7,803 nt of DNA, from assembly GCA_013153675.1 (NCBI GenBank), contig JAADEA010000010.1, forward strand, positions 1 to 7,803. The letters run 5' to 3'. The stretch comes from Campylobacterota bacterium. Its GTDB lineage: Bacteria > Campylobacterota > Campylobacteria > Campylobacterales > Sulfurovaceae. Numbering within the stretch: the first letter of the stretch is position 1; the number at the start of each line of letters is the position of its first letter. This document shows positions 1-6,188 of this stretch, piece after piece. Both the position numbers and the translations under genes were made by a program. The notes under the pieces were generated by a model. It saw only the letters and a list, made by a program, of their open reading frames with translations. It was not told where the DNA came from and made no database searches.

Positions 1-96
1 GCTTAAGTAGAATATATATGTAAAAAAGATGTAAAAAGAATTTTTAATTTTTATTAAAAAATATCTTAATATTTGATATTAATTTTAAAGTAGCAA
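1..96. other. AT-rich intergenic stretch
   Basis: Almost pure A/T sequence downstream of the last gene of the NO reductase unit. It contains an A/T-only inverted repeat (TTTTTAAT at 41-48, TTTT loop, ATTAAAAA at 53-60). A second, weaker one pairs AATATC and GATATT around 60-80. Such repeats are expected at this base composition and I assign them no function. No reading frame, promoter or RNA gene can be supported here. Confidence 0.5.
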
Positions 97-116
97 TCAA
101 ATATGATCGCTACTTT
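87..116 (-). terminator. Hairpin overlapping the 3' end of the NO reductase unit
   Basis: On the minus strand AAAGTAGC-GATCA pairs with TGATT-GCTACTTT across a TATT loop. This gives a 13-base-pair stem with a single G-U wobble. The TGA stop codon of the last gene (99-97) lies in the descending arm. Only three U residues close the stem and AAAAUUAA follows, so the U-tract is poor. It may be an intrinsic terminator or an mRNA 3'-end stabilising structure. The stem itself is clear; the function is inferred. Confidence 0.5.
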
Positions 117-702
117 CATCAATAAATAGATCTTCTTTTTTAATACATCCAAGATCTTCCATCTGTTTTAATAAATTTAAATTATAATTATAAATATTCT
201 CAAATCTCTTCTTTTCTTGTTGAAATTTTCTCTTCTCCTTTTTAGCATACCACCAAGCAATCAAAATTGAAAGAGCAAAAAAGGTATATATCTCTATTTG
301 CCAATCTTTTAAATTTAAAAGAACTATTAAATATTGAACAGAAAACAAAACAAAAAATTCAATTGAAAATATAATTACCAATACTGAGCTTTGAGCAAAG
401 TCAAGAGTATATTTCTCAATATTTTTCAAAATTTTTAAATTTGAATTAAACTCTTTTGCTCTCTCTTTACACTTTGGATCTAATTTATCTATATCTATCT
501 CTTTTATATGAATATTACTTAAATTATACTCCACATTTAACTGTTTATAAGCTTCTAAAATATCACTATTACTCTTTAAAAGATTTTCAATATCCTCATA
601 GGTAGGATTCTCTTTATTTAAAGCCCTCTTAACATCTTCTAAGATTAAATTATAAAAACCAATATCTTTAATCTCTTTTGCTACCCTTTTTAAATTAATC
701 AC
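97..702 (-). CDS. Uncharacterised two-helix membrane protein, third gene of the NO reductase unit
   Basis: I do not recognise this family. With the GTG start at 702 it has 201 residues. The N-terminal ~100 residues are charged and helical. Two hydrophobic segments follow at about 105-130 and 137-153, then a basic helical stretch (KKEKRKFQQEKKRFE) and a short acidic tail. The basic residues after the second helix suggest that both ends face the cytoplasm. There is no signal peptide, Cys-pair metal site or heme c motif. It begins 15 bases after the catalytic subunit, and its AAAAAGGAG ribosome site overlaps that gene's TAA, so co-transcription is near certain. A TTG two codons earlier (708) lies only two bases from the site, whereas GTG 702 is eight bases away, so I chose GTG. 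By position it could be an assembly or anchoring factor for the reductase, but nothing in the sequence proves that. Confidence 0.8.
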   Translation of the reverse strand: MINLKRVAKEIKDIGFYNLILEDVKRALNKENPTYEDIENLLKSNSDILEAYKQLNVEYNLSNIHIKEIDIDKLDPKCKERAKEFNSNLKILKNIEKYTLDFAQSSVLVIIFSIEFFVLFSVQYLIVLLNLKDWQIEIYTFFALSILIAWWYAKKEKRKFQQEKKRFENIYNYNLNLLKQMEDLGCIKKEDLFIDESSDHI

Positions 703-710
703 CGCCAAAG

Positions 711-719
711 CTCCTTTTT
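711..719 (-). promoter_or_regulatory. Ribosome binding site that decides the start of the 201-residue protein
   Basis: Minus-strand AAAAAGGAG overlaps the stop codon of the preceding catalytic subunit (720-718). It leaves 8 bases to GTG 702 but only 2 bases to TTG 708, so it favours the GTG start. The overlap with the upstream stop suggests translational coupling. Confidence 0.6.
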
Positions 720-2400
720 ATGCTTTAGCGGCACTATTTTCTTGAGCTTCTATACCATAAGTAGCTATATTATTTTTTGCTGGTAAAAATATTCCAACTA
801 AACCTTTTAATCCCACACTCATTATAATATTAAATAAAAATATAAACCACGCAATTAAAACCATACTTCCAAATATAGCTCCAAGAATCATCCATGTATT
901 AAATTCCCCATTTACATATAAATGGCGTCTTAGCATACCATCAAGTCCAGCCATTCCAACAAACGCACCCATACCAATACCACCAATTAGATATAGCCAA
1001 AAGTGAGTCCATGTAAGCTTTTTACTAAATATCTTTGTATTATTAGTAACCATTGGCCAAAGTACATATAAAGCACTATATAAAGTCATATACAATCCTA
1101 CAATTAATGCCATATGAAAATGGGCAAAACTAATCCATTGGGTATTATGTAATACTCTATTCATTCCCATATCAGCCTGAATAATTCCAGCAGGTACTGC
1201 TAATCCAAATCCAATTAACCCTGCTAATAAATAGGCAAGTTCAGGAGTCATTTTAAGAGGGCGCCCCTTCCACAAAGTTACAAGAGTAATAAATAGAGCC
1301 AAACCTTGAGTTAACAACTCAAATGCTGTAACCATCTCTCCAGATACAAGTTTCATCATCTCTGGCTGAGGCTGATCTGCTAATAGGTGATGACTCCATA
1401 CCATCCAAGATACCACCAACTCTAATAAAAGAGCAGCTCTTGCCACATTCTCCATAAAAAGCTTTTGTCCACTAATAATAGTAGCTAAAAGATACCAAGT
1501 TCCAGCTACATAAATTAATACAAGCCCATCTGCTACCAAATCAAGTCCCCACCAAAAATAGTTTTTGTATAATAAAGAGTCTATTGCATGTAAATCTAAA
1601 TTAAATCCTCCAGCATAAGCTACTAAATATACCAATACTAAAATTCCAGCTCCCAAAATTACAATAGCATCTAAAAATGTATCAACTGTTCCTCTAAATA
1701 TAGCAACTACTGGCAAAGATAGAGCAGGCTCTTTAGAATATGGAGGTTTACCCCTTAATTTTCTAATTAAATTTAAAAGTCCATCGATTCCAAATCCAGA
1801 GATTAATAACTCTTTTGTAGTTTTATTTGCGTGTACTCCAACCTTAGCAAAAATAGTTGCATAAATATTATAAATAAAGCCAATTGTTCCAATCATTATC
1901 ATTGCAATACCAATAACAAAAATAATTCCTCCAATAATTTTAAACTGTTTCACATCAGCTGGTAGAGGCCAATATAAAGTATATAAAGGTGCATAATGCC
2001 AAATAAAAGCAGCAATCCAAGCAAGAGCAGTCCCAAGAGTTATCATAATCCAAACAAAATTGGCAAGTTTTATACTATATAGAGGTTTTTTAGTCAAATA
2101 TGGGACCAAAAACATAAAAGCAGCAAAAACAAGCTGATATGTAGAACCAAAAATTCCAACAATTGGATGAACTGTCATAATAGAGAAAAAGTGGTCTGGA
2201 TGGGAAAACATCTTTGGTAGAGGGTTAGATGGACCAATCTCAACCATTCTCATAATCATTCCCTCAATTGCCACAAGCCCAAAAAATAAAAAGCTCATTA
2301 CAACAGCTCTTAGAGTAACTTTTTGCAAAGCACTTAAACTATTTGCATCAAAATTTGTACCATTAATTAATGTATCAAAAAAGCTTTTTTTACTCTCCAT
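718..2400 (-). CDS. Heme-copper superfamily nitric oxide reductase, catalytic subunit (gNOR-like)
   Basis: This 560-residue protein with about 12 membrane helices belongs to the heme-copper oxidoreductases and probably reduces NO to N2O at the cytoplasmic membrane. Visible landmarks are the low-spin heme ligand H78 in SIMTVHP, the metal-site pair H337-H338 in WSHHLL, H427 (high-spin heme) and H429 (low-spin heme) in AHFHM, and R491-R492 near the heme propionates. Helix 6 reads WWGLDLVADG at 283-292. Aligned with cNOR (HLWVEG), the first metal-ligand His becomes D287 and the catalytic Glu becomes D291. The Tyr of oxygen reductases is absent from helices 6 and 7. A polar loop at about 185-228 separates helices 4 and 5. 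The RBS AAGGAG lies 5 bases before the ATG and overlaps the stop region of subunit II. From memory this matches gNOR of Campylobacterota. NO reductase is well supported; the subfamily is less so. Confidence 0.85.
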   Translation of the reverse strand: MESKKSFFDTLINGTNFDANSLSALQKVTLRAVVMSFLFFGLVAIEGMIMRMVEIGPSNPLPKMFSHPDHFFSIMTVHPIVGIFGSTYQLVFAAFMFLVPYLTKKPLYSIKLANFVWIMITLGTALAWIAAFIWHYAPLYTLYWPLPADVKQFKIIGGIIFVIGIAMIMIGTIGFIYNIYATIFAKVGVHANKTTKELLISGFGIDGLLNLIRKLRGKPPYSKEPALSLPVVAIFRGTVDTFLDAIVILGAGILVLVYLVAYAGGFNLDLHAIDSLLYKNYFWWGLDLVADGLVLIYVAGTWYLLATIISGQKLFMENVARAALLLELVVSWMVWSHHLLADQPQPEMMKLVSGEMVTAFELLTQGLALFITLVTLWKGRPLKMTPELAYLLAGLIGFGLAVPAGIIQADMGMNRVLHNTQWISFAHFHMALIVGLYMTLYSALYVLWPMVTNNTKIFSKKLTWTHFWLYLIGGIGMGAFVGMAGLDGMLRRHLYVNGEFNTWMILGAIFGSMVLIAWFIFLFNIIMSVGLKGLVGIFLPAKNNIATYGIEAQENSAAKA

Positions 2401-2409
2401 ATTCTCTCC

Positions 2410-3006
2410 TTATCTACTTGCTACTTTATCTTTTTTACACTCTACTACCATTGCATCTTTTACAAACATTAAATCTTTTCCATCTTCACTATATTGTCTT
2501 GGTCCAGAATATTCAGTAGAAATTAGATCAAATTTTCCACACTCATTAAATGTCCATAAAATATCATTTTTATATTTTGGAACCACCTGCATTTGAAACA
2601 CCATAGTGCCATCTTTACGAAATAACCCAAATCCATATGTTAAATCTTTACTTCTTACATCAAATCTTACCTTCTCACCCTCTTTTGCTTTCATTGGTTT
2701 TTGTGGTAATTTCCATTTATGGTTAGCTACTTCAATCTTATACTCTCTATTAGCCTCTATCTTATCCCTCATAATATCTTCTGCTACCCAAGGAATTGCA
2801 TTATATGTAAATATATGATGTCCAACTCCAGCAGCAACCAAAAAAGCTATATAGCCATAAAAAGGAATTCTTACAATCGATTTAACTTTTTCTTTTCTTG
2901 TTAAATTAATACCAAACCAAGCTACTACGGAGATAATTAATAAAGAATAGATCGTATAGGCTACCCAGTGAAATTTTAGCAGCTCTATCGATGTAGCAAA
3001 TGTCAT
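2410..3006 (-). CDS. Subunit II-like cupredoxin protein of the NO reductase, lacking CuA ligands
   Basis: A 198-residue protein with two N-terminal membrane helices (about 12-33 and 48-68) and a C-terminal periplasmic cupredoxin-like domain (about 89-190), the layout of cytochrome oxidase subunit II. The CuA ligands are gone: DxxH is D-L-T-Y (Y124), and the CxExCGxxHxxM loop reads S163-T-E-Y-S167-G-P-R-Q171, with Glu where Met is expected. Only E165 and the Gly remain. There is no CxxCH. It therefore probably shapes or stabilises the complex, or docks a donor, rather than passing electrons through copper. Its gene precedes the catalytic subunit, with a stop 9 bases before that start. I chose ATG 3006, which has AAAAGGAG 5 bases upstream. 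The longer TTG start at 3039 would lie inside the predicted -10 element. Confidence 0.85.
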   Translation of the reverse strand: MTFATSIELLKFHWVAYTIYSLLIISVVAWFGINLTRKEKVKSIVRIPFYGYIAFLVAAGVGHHIFTYNAIPWVAEDIMRDKIEANREYKIEVANHKWKLPQKPMKAKEGEKVRFDVRSKDLTYGFGLFRKDGTMVFQMQVVPKYKNDILWTFNECGKFDLISTEYSGPRQYSEDGKDLMFVKDAMVVECKKDKVASR

Positions 3007-3011
3007 AACTG

Positions 3012-3019
3012 CTCCTTTT
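3012..3019 (-). promoter_or_regulatory. Ribosome binding site that decides the start of subunit II
   Basis: Minus-strand AAAAGGAG sits 5 bases before ATG 3006. No comparable site precedes the in-frame TTG at 3039, which also falls at the predicted -10 of the promoter. Confidence 0.75.
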
Positions 3020-3031
3020 ATTGATTTTATA

Positions 3032-3080
3032 AGGAGCAATATTAAGTCTAAAAAGTGGCTAAAAAATTGATCTATATCAA
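3032..3080 (-). promoter_or_regulatory. FNR-type class II promoter of the NO reductase unit
   Basis: A perfect FNR/DNR-type palindrome, TTGAT-N4-ATCAA, occupies 3067-3080. A -10 hexamer, TAATAT, lies at 3044-3039 on the minus strand. From the palindrome centre (3073.5) to the start of the -10 is 30 bases. This puts the operator at -41.5 relative to a start point near 3032, the textbook position for class II activation by a CRP/FNR-family protein. There is no convincing -35 hexamer, as expected for an activator-dependent promoter. The resulting leader is about 25 bases and holds the RBS. The site differs from the TTAAC-N4-GTTAA box I associate with Campylobacter NssR. The regulator is not encoded in this window. 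Confidence 0.7.
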
Positions 3081-3175
3081 TAGATACAAGGAGTTGATTA
3101 ATTAAAAAATGACCAATTGATTATTTTTTAATCATATATAAGTATAAAATTTCGATTTTTTGATGAAAGTGAAAA

Positions 3176-4489
3176 TTATAATTTTGGAGTATCTTTTTGA
3201 GAATTTAAAATATTTTTTATAACTTTTCTATCATCAAAAGGAATTTTCTCCTCTCCTATCTCCAAAAACTCCTCATCTCCCTTCCCTAAAACCAATAAAA
3301 CTTCATTATCCTCAAGCTCTAAAATAGCTTTTTTAATAGCCTCAAATCTATCTACAATCTCATATACTCCCTCTTTTCCCTTTAATCCCTCTTTAATATC
3401 TTTAATAATCTCTAATGGATCTTCACTTCTTGGATTATCGCTTGTAAGATATATTCTTTTTGCAAAAAGACCAGCAGCTCTCCCCATTAGAGCCCTTTTA
3501 CTCTTGTCTCTATCTCCTCCCGCACCAAACACTACTACTAAATCTTTATCTTTCATTGAATCTAATACTCTATATATACCATCTGGAGTGTGAGCAAAAT
3601 CTACAATAATTAAAGGCTTGGTAGATACTACTTCCATTCTACCACTTACTCCACCAAAATTTTCAACATTAGAAGCAATAGTTTCTAATGAAAGATTAGT
3701 CAAAATTTTTATAGAAGCAATAGCAGCTAAAATATTATATAAATTAAATGTACCCATCATTGGAGAGTAAAAAGTAGCTTGCTCACTTTTATACTGAACA
3801 ATCCCACTAATTCCATTTTGAAGAGAATATGCAATAATTTTAAAATCTCCTCCACTATCTATTCCATAGGTATAAGCATTTTTGGGATTAAATACTATAT
3901 TTTTAATATCATCTGCATTAATTAATTTTCTACTCTCATCTAAAAAGAAAGAGCTCTTTACTCTTCTATACTCTTCAATACTTTTATGAAAATCTAAATG
4001 ATCCTGTGTAATATTTGTATGAACTTTAAGAGCAAAAGATAAATCCTCTATTCTATTTTGAGCAATAGCGTGGGAACTAACCTCCATTACAAAATAGTCT
4101 ATTTCCTCTTCTTCTTTACCTTTTTTCATATAATATAGAGTCTCTAAAATTGAAGGGGTAGTATGAGTTTTAGGAGCCAATTTTTTATCATTTGCAAAAA
4201 ATCCTCTTGTTCCAAGCAATCCTGCCTTAAAGCCTAAATCTAAAAGTAAAGAGTAGATCAAAGCAGTAGTAGTAGTTTTCCCATTTGTACCAGTTACTCC
4301 AATAACTTCCAAATCTTTAAGATTCCAAATCTCTATAAGCTCTTTTGGAGTAATAAAAGGAGGTTTATTAGAGAGCTTTTCAAAGTATCTCCTATTTTGA
4401 GTCGTAAGTAAAAAGAGAGTATCTTCACTAATTTCTTGAGTATTATCACTTACATATTTAAAATTTTTATAATCTATTGGAAACTTCAC
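3176..4489 (-). CDS. murE: UDP-N-acetylmuramoyl-L-alanyl-D-glutamate--2,6-diaminopimelate ligase
   Basis: This cytoplasmic ATP-dependent ligase adds meso-diaminopimelate to UDP-MurNAc-L-Ala-D-Glu in peptidoglycan synthesis. The 437 residues show the Mur ligase order: a short N-terminal UDP-binding part, the P-loop VTGTNGKTTT at 65-74, EVSSHA at 136-141, HTNITQDHLDFH at 157-168, the presumed carbamylated lysine K178 in YRRVKSSFF, and the C-terminal domain. DNPR at 351-354 is the meso-DAP recognition motif, which separates it from lysine-adding MurE. The usual GKGHE reads GKGDE at 402-406, keeping the Gly and Glu positions that contact the substrate. The GTG start follows the stop of the upstream TPR gene by one base and has only a weak AAGAAG-like RBS, so translation is probably coupled to that gene. 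The length is slightly short for MurE but nothing essential seems missing. Confidence 0.95.
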   Translation of the reverse strand: MKFPIDYKNFKYVSDNTQEISEDTLFLLTTQNRRYFEKLSNKPPFITPKELIEIWNLKDLEVIGVTGTNGKTTTTALIYSLLLDLGFKAGLLGTRGFFANDKKLAPKTHTTPSILETLYYMKKGKEEEEIDYFVMEVSSHAIAQNRIEDLSFALKVHTNITQDHLDFHKSIEEYRRVKSSFFLDESRKLINADDIKNIVFNPKNAYTYGIDSGGDFKIIAYSLQNGISGIVQYKSEQATFYSPMMGTFNLYNILAAIASIKILTNLSLETIASNVENFGGVSGRMEVVSTKPLIIVDFAHTPDGIYRVLDSMKDKDLVVVFGAGGDRDKSKRALMGRAAGLFAKRIYLTSDNPRSEDPLEIIKDIKEGLKGKEGVYEIVDRFEAIKKAILELEDNEVLLVLGKGDEEFLEIGEEKIPFDDRKVIKNILNSQKDTPKL

Positions 4490-4490
4490 G

Positions 4491-5060
4491 TTACTTCTTT
4501 TCTATTAAATTATAGAGCTCTAAAATATCTTGATTTGAAATATATGCATTAGAGTATCTATCTAAATATTCTAACGCAATATCCCCATATCCACTCTTTA
4601 TTAAATCTTTAATAAACTCTATAAAATCCTCCTTTTTAGAAATAATTACTTTTGTAGAAAATATAATATCTTCAAAAGTCTTTTTAAAATCCCCTCTCTC
4701 TTTTACAAGTTTTTTAAAATCCTCATAGCTAATACCATTTTCCCCCTCATTTCCCCTACTTTGTAAAATTTTATTTAACTCTTTTGTAATTACTACTCTA
4801 CTCTCTACAATAGTATTTAAGAGCTGCTCAATTATCTCATCTGCATCTTCTGCCTCATCTTTTATACTTTGATAATAATCAAATAAAGCTTGAGCATCCT
4901 CTTCACTCTCACTTCCTAAATCACAAAGACTAACCCCAACTATTGCATCTTTTAACTGAGGGTCCTCTTTTAACAAGAGACTATAAAGTTTCATTGCACT
5001 ATTATAATCTCCCTTTAAAAAGCAACCCTCAGCTCTTTCTAATAGTCTTTTTTTGTCCAT
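4491..5060 (-). CDS. Small TPR-like helical protein upstream of murE
   Basis: An acidic, all-helical cytoplasmic protein of 189 residues with no signal peptide or membrane segment. Residues about 6-47 resemble a tetratricopeptide repeat (ERAEGCFLKGDYNSAMKLY, then LLKEDP), with the spacing of small and aromatic residues typical of TPRs. The middle (about 50-100) is strongly acidic. The C-terminal helices include another repeat-like stretch near 158-171 (GYGDIALEYLDRY). A protein-binding or scaffold role is the usual inference for TPRs; no enzyme motif is visible. Its stop lies one base before the GTG of murE, so the two form one transcript. I start at ATG 5060, where AAAAGG lies 8 bases upstream, rather than at the TTG at 5063. 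The product could be linked to cell-wall synthesis, but the evidence is positional only. Confidence 0.8.
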   Translation of the reverse strand: MDKKRLLERAEGCFLKGDYNSAMKLYSLLLKEDPQLKDAIVGVSLCDLGSESEEDAQALFDYYQSIKDEAEDADEIIEQLLNTIVESRVVITKELNKILQSRGNEGENGISYEDFKKLVKERGDFKKTFEDIIFSTKVIISKKEDFIEFIKDLIKSGYGDIALEYLDRYSNAYISNQDILELYNLIEKK

Positions 5061-5098
5061 CAATTCTACCTTTTGGCTCTTAATATTCCTTTAAGAAT

Positions 5099-5104
5099 AG
5101 TATA
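5099..5104 (-). promoter_or_regulatory. Extended -10 promoter candidate for the TPR-murE unit
   Basis: The minus strand reads TGATATACT, a TATACT hexamer preceded by TG at the extended -10 position, following an A/T-rich stretch. A start near 5092 gives a leader of about 30 bases to ATG 5060. The -35 hexamer is not recognisable, which is normal for Campylobacterota vegetative promoters. There is no sign of an operator. Confidence 0.5.
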
Positions 5105-5183
5105 TCACAAACTTTTATTTTTACAAAATTGAGAGTACAAATTTACAATAATTAAACTTAGAGGCATTTTATGGGGAAATTAA

Positions 5184-5207
5184 CAGAGGAAAATTACTTC
5201 TCCTCTG
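5184..5207 (-). terminator. Hairpin with the stop codon of the YfdX gene in its loop
   Basis: On the minus strand CAGAGGAGAA pairs with TTTTCCTCTG over a GTAA tetraloop of GNRA type. This gives a 10-base-pair stem with one G-U wobble. The TAA stop (5196-5194) begins inside the loop. The following bases, TTAATTTCCCC, are only moderately U-rich. It probably marks the 3' end of this transcript, as a terminator or protective structure. Confidence 0.5.
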
Positions 5208-6054
5208 CTTTTGGCATCTCTTTTGCTTTATGGATTTTATTAAAAGTTGCCATATATTTATTTAATTTTTCTTTTAACTCTTCAAAAATATCTTTTGTGC
5301 CTTTATCTTTATCTGCTAAGATAGATTCTATCTTCTCAATTTCATCAAGCAGATCTTTATAATCCTCTTTTACTTTACCATATCCAAGAGCTTGAGCCAA
5401 TAGCAGTTGCTCTTTTGCATACTCAAGCAACTCTTTTAACTCTTCTTTATTTGCATCATCTTTACCTTTTGTTAAATCACTTGCTCTTTCTATTGCTTTT
5501 TGTGCTCTTAGCACTGGTAGAGGAATTACAATTTTTTCTAATACTAATGTATCTAAAATCTCTATTAAAAGCTTTTTAGCCTCTTGAAAATCTCCTGCTT
5601 CAATTAGAGGAATAATTCCTTTAATTGCTGCTGGATATGCACCAACTGGCAATAGTGTAATAAAGATATCAAGTTCACTTGCTAAATTTAACATAATATC
5701 TCTTGCTGCTTGTAGCTCATCATCTTCAATAAGCTCTTTTAAAACCTCTTTTGTATGAACAATATCATCTACTGTTCCTGGATAATCTATTACTTGTTCT
5801 CTAATATCAACTGGTACTTGAGATAAGTTTGGATCTCTTGCTAAGAGAACTTCAATTTTTCCAAGAGATTTTTCACAAGCTTCAATTGCTTTTTCTTTAT
5901 CTTGCTTATCTATTGCTTCTAATACCTCTCCAATTAAATTTAAAGCTTCAATTGCTTCATTTGAAACTCTTTTTAACTGCTCATTTACATAGTTATCTTG
6001 TGCATTATCTACTTTTTGAGTAACCTCTTTTTTCTCTACCTTTCTTTTTCCCAT
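5194..6054 (-). CDS. YfdX-family helical protein
   Basis: A 286-residue, highly charged, all-helical protein. Residues about 24-190 follow the YfdX pattern: a first helical pair (EAIEALNLIGEVLEAIDKQD), a central VPVDIREQ segment (80-87) where the family has LPVD or LPID, the hallmark DIFITLLPVGAYPAAIKG (129-146), then LIEAGDFQEAKKLLIEIL and a closing IPLPVLRAQKAIERA. The last ~95 residues form a lysine/glutamate-rich helical extension with coiled-coil character. The N-terminus (MGKRKVEKKEV) is basic with no signal peptide, so the protein is predicted to be cytoplasmic, unlike secreted YfdX versions. YfdX proteins have been linked to acid and other stress in enterobacteria, with no known reaction. 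The ATG has AAGGAG 7 bases upstream. It is apparently monocistronic, flanked by its own -10 and a 3' hairpin. The family call is from motif recall, not a search. Confidence 0.75.
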   Translation of the reverse strand: MGKRKVEKKEVTQKVDNAQDNYVNEQLKRVSNEAIEALNLIGEVLEAIDKQDKEKAIEACEKSLGKIEVLLARDPNLSQVPVDIREQVIDYPGTVDDIVHTKEVLKELIEDDELQAARDIMLNLASELDIFITLLPVGAYPAAIKGIIPLIEAGDFQEAKKLLIEILDTLVLEKIVIPLPVLRAQKAIERASDLTKGKDDANKEELKELLEYAKEQLLLAQALGYGKVKEDYKDLLDEIEKIESILADKDKGTKDIFEELKEKLNKYMATFNKIHKAKEMPKAEEK

Positions 6055-6087
6055 CTCTTTTCTCCTTATTAAAATTTTTATGGATTT

Positions 6088-6093
6088 ATTATA
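6088..6093 (-). promoter_or_regulatory. -10 element for the YfdX-family gene
   Basis: A perfect TATAAT on the minus strand is preceded by a run of T (ATTTTTTC) and lies 34 bases before ATG 6054. It gives a leader of roughly 27 bases that contains the AAGGAG ribosome site. No good -35 is seen; TTGCTT at 6119-6114 is 20 bases away, which is too far. A T-rich upstream element with a strong -10 is the usual vegetative promoter form in Campylobacterota. Confidence 0.55.
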
Positions 6094-6143
6094 AGAAAAA
6101 ATTAAATTTTTAAAAGCAACTTAAGTAGCATTGCTTAAAATCC

Positions 6144-6187
6144 AAAAAGATATTTTTCCATAAAATGAAGATAATAAAGAAAAATAT
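6144..6187 (-). terminator. Weak intrinsic terminator candidate after polX
   Basis: On the minus strand ATATTTTTC (6187-6179) pairs with GAAAAATAT (6158-6150) across a 20-base loop, followed at once by CTTTTTGG. The geometry of stem plus U-run is right, but the stem has only one G-C pair and the loop is long. It lies directly downstream of the polX stop codon and before the YfdX promoter. Confidence 0.35.
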
Positions 6188-6188
6188 T

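Noticed and set aside
718..2400. Reading the heme-copper protein as a cbb3 or A/B-type oxygen reductase
   Set aside because: The cross-linked Tyr is missing from helices 6 and 7, the helix-6 His is absent, and subunit II has no CuA or heme c.
2606..2904. Plus-strand reading frames of 61 and 70 codons
   Set aside because: Both lie antisense inside the well-supported subunit II gene, lack ribosome sites, and have low-complexity shadow-like translations.
3118..3134. Inverted repeat TGATTA-N5-TAATCA upstream of the NO reductase promoter
   Set aside because: The arm spacing does not fit an FNR site and the stem is short and A/T-rich with no following U-run. It could be a weak murE terminator, but chance is as likely here.
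3172..3185. A/T-only palindrome AAAATTATAATTTT across the murE stop codon
   Set aside because: It has no loop and no G-C pairs, so no stable RNA hairpin is expected. Such palindromes are frequent at this composition.
5171..6023. Plus-strand frames opposite the YfdX gene
   Set aside because: They are Phe/Leu/Ser-rich mirrors of a Lys/Glu-rich gene. The one starting at 5171 overlaps the 3' hairpin, and no family features are visible.
6114..6138. AAGCAA / TTGCTT inverted repeat between polX and the YfdX gene
   Set aside because: A six-base stem with an 11-base loop and no U-tract. It is too far upstream to serve as a -35 and matches no operator I recognise.
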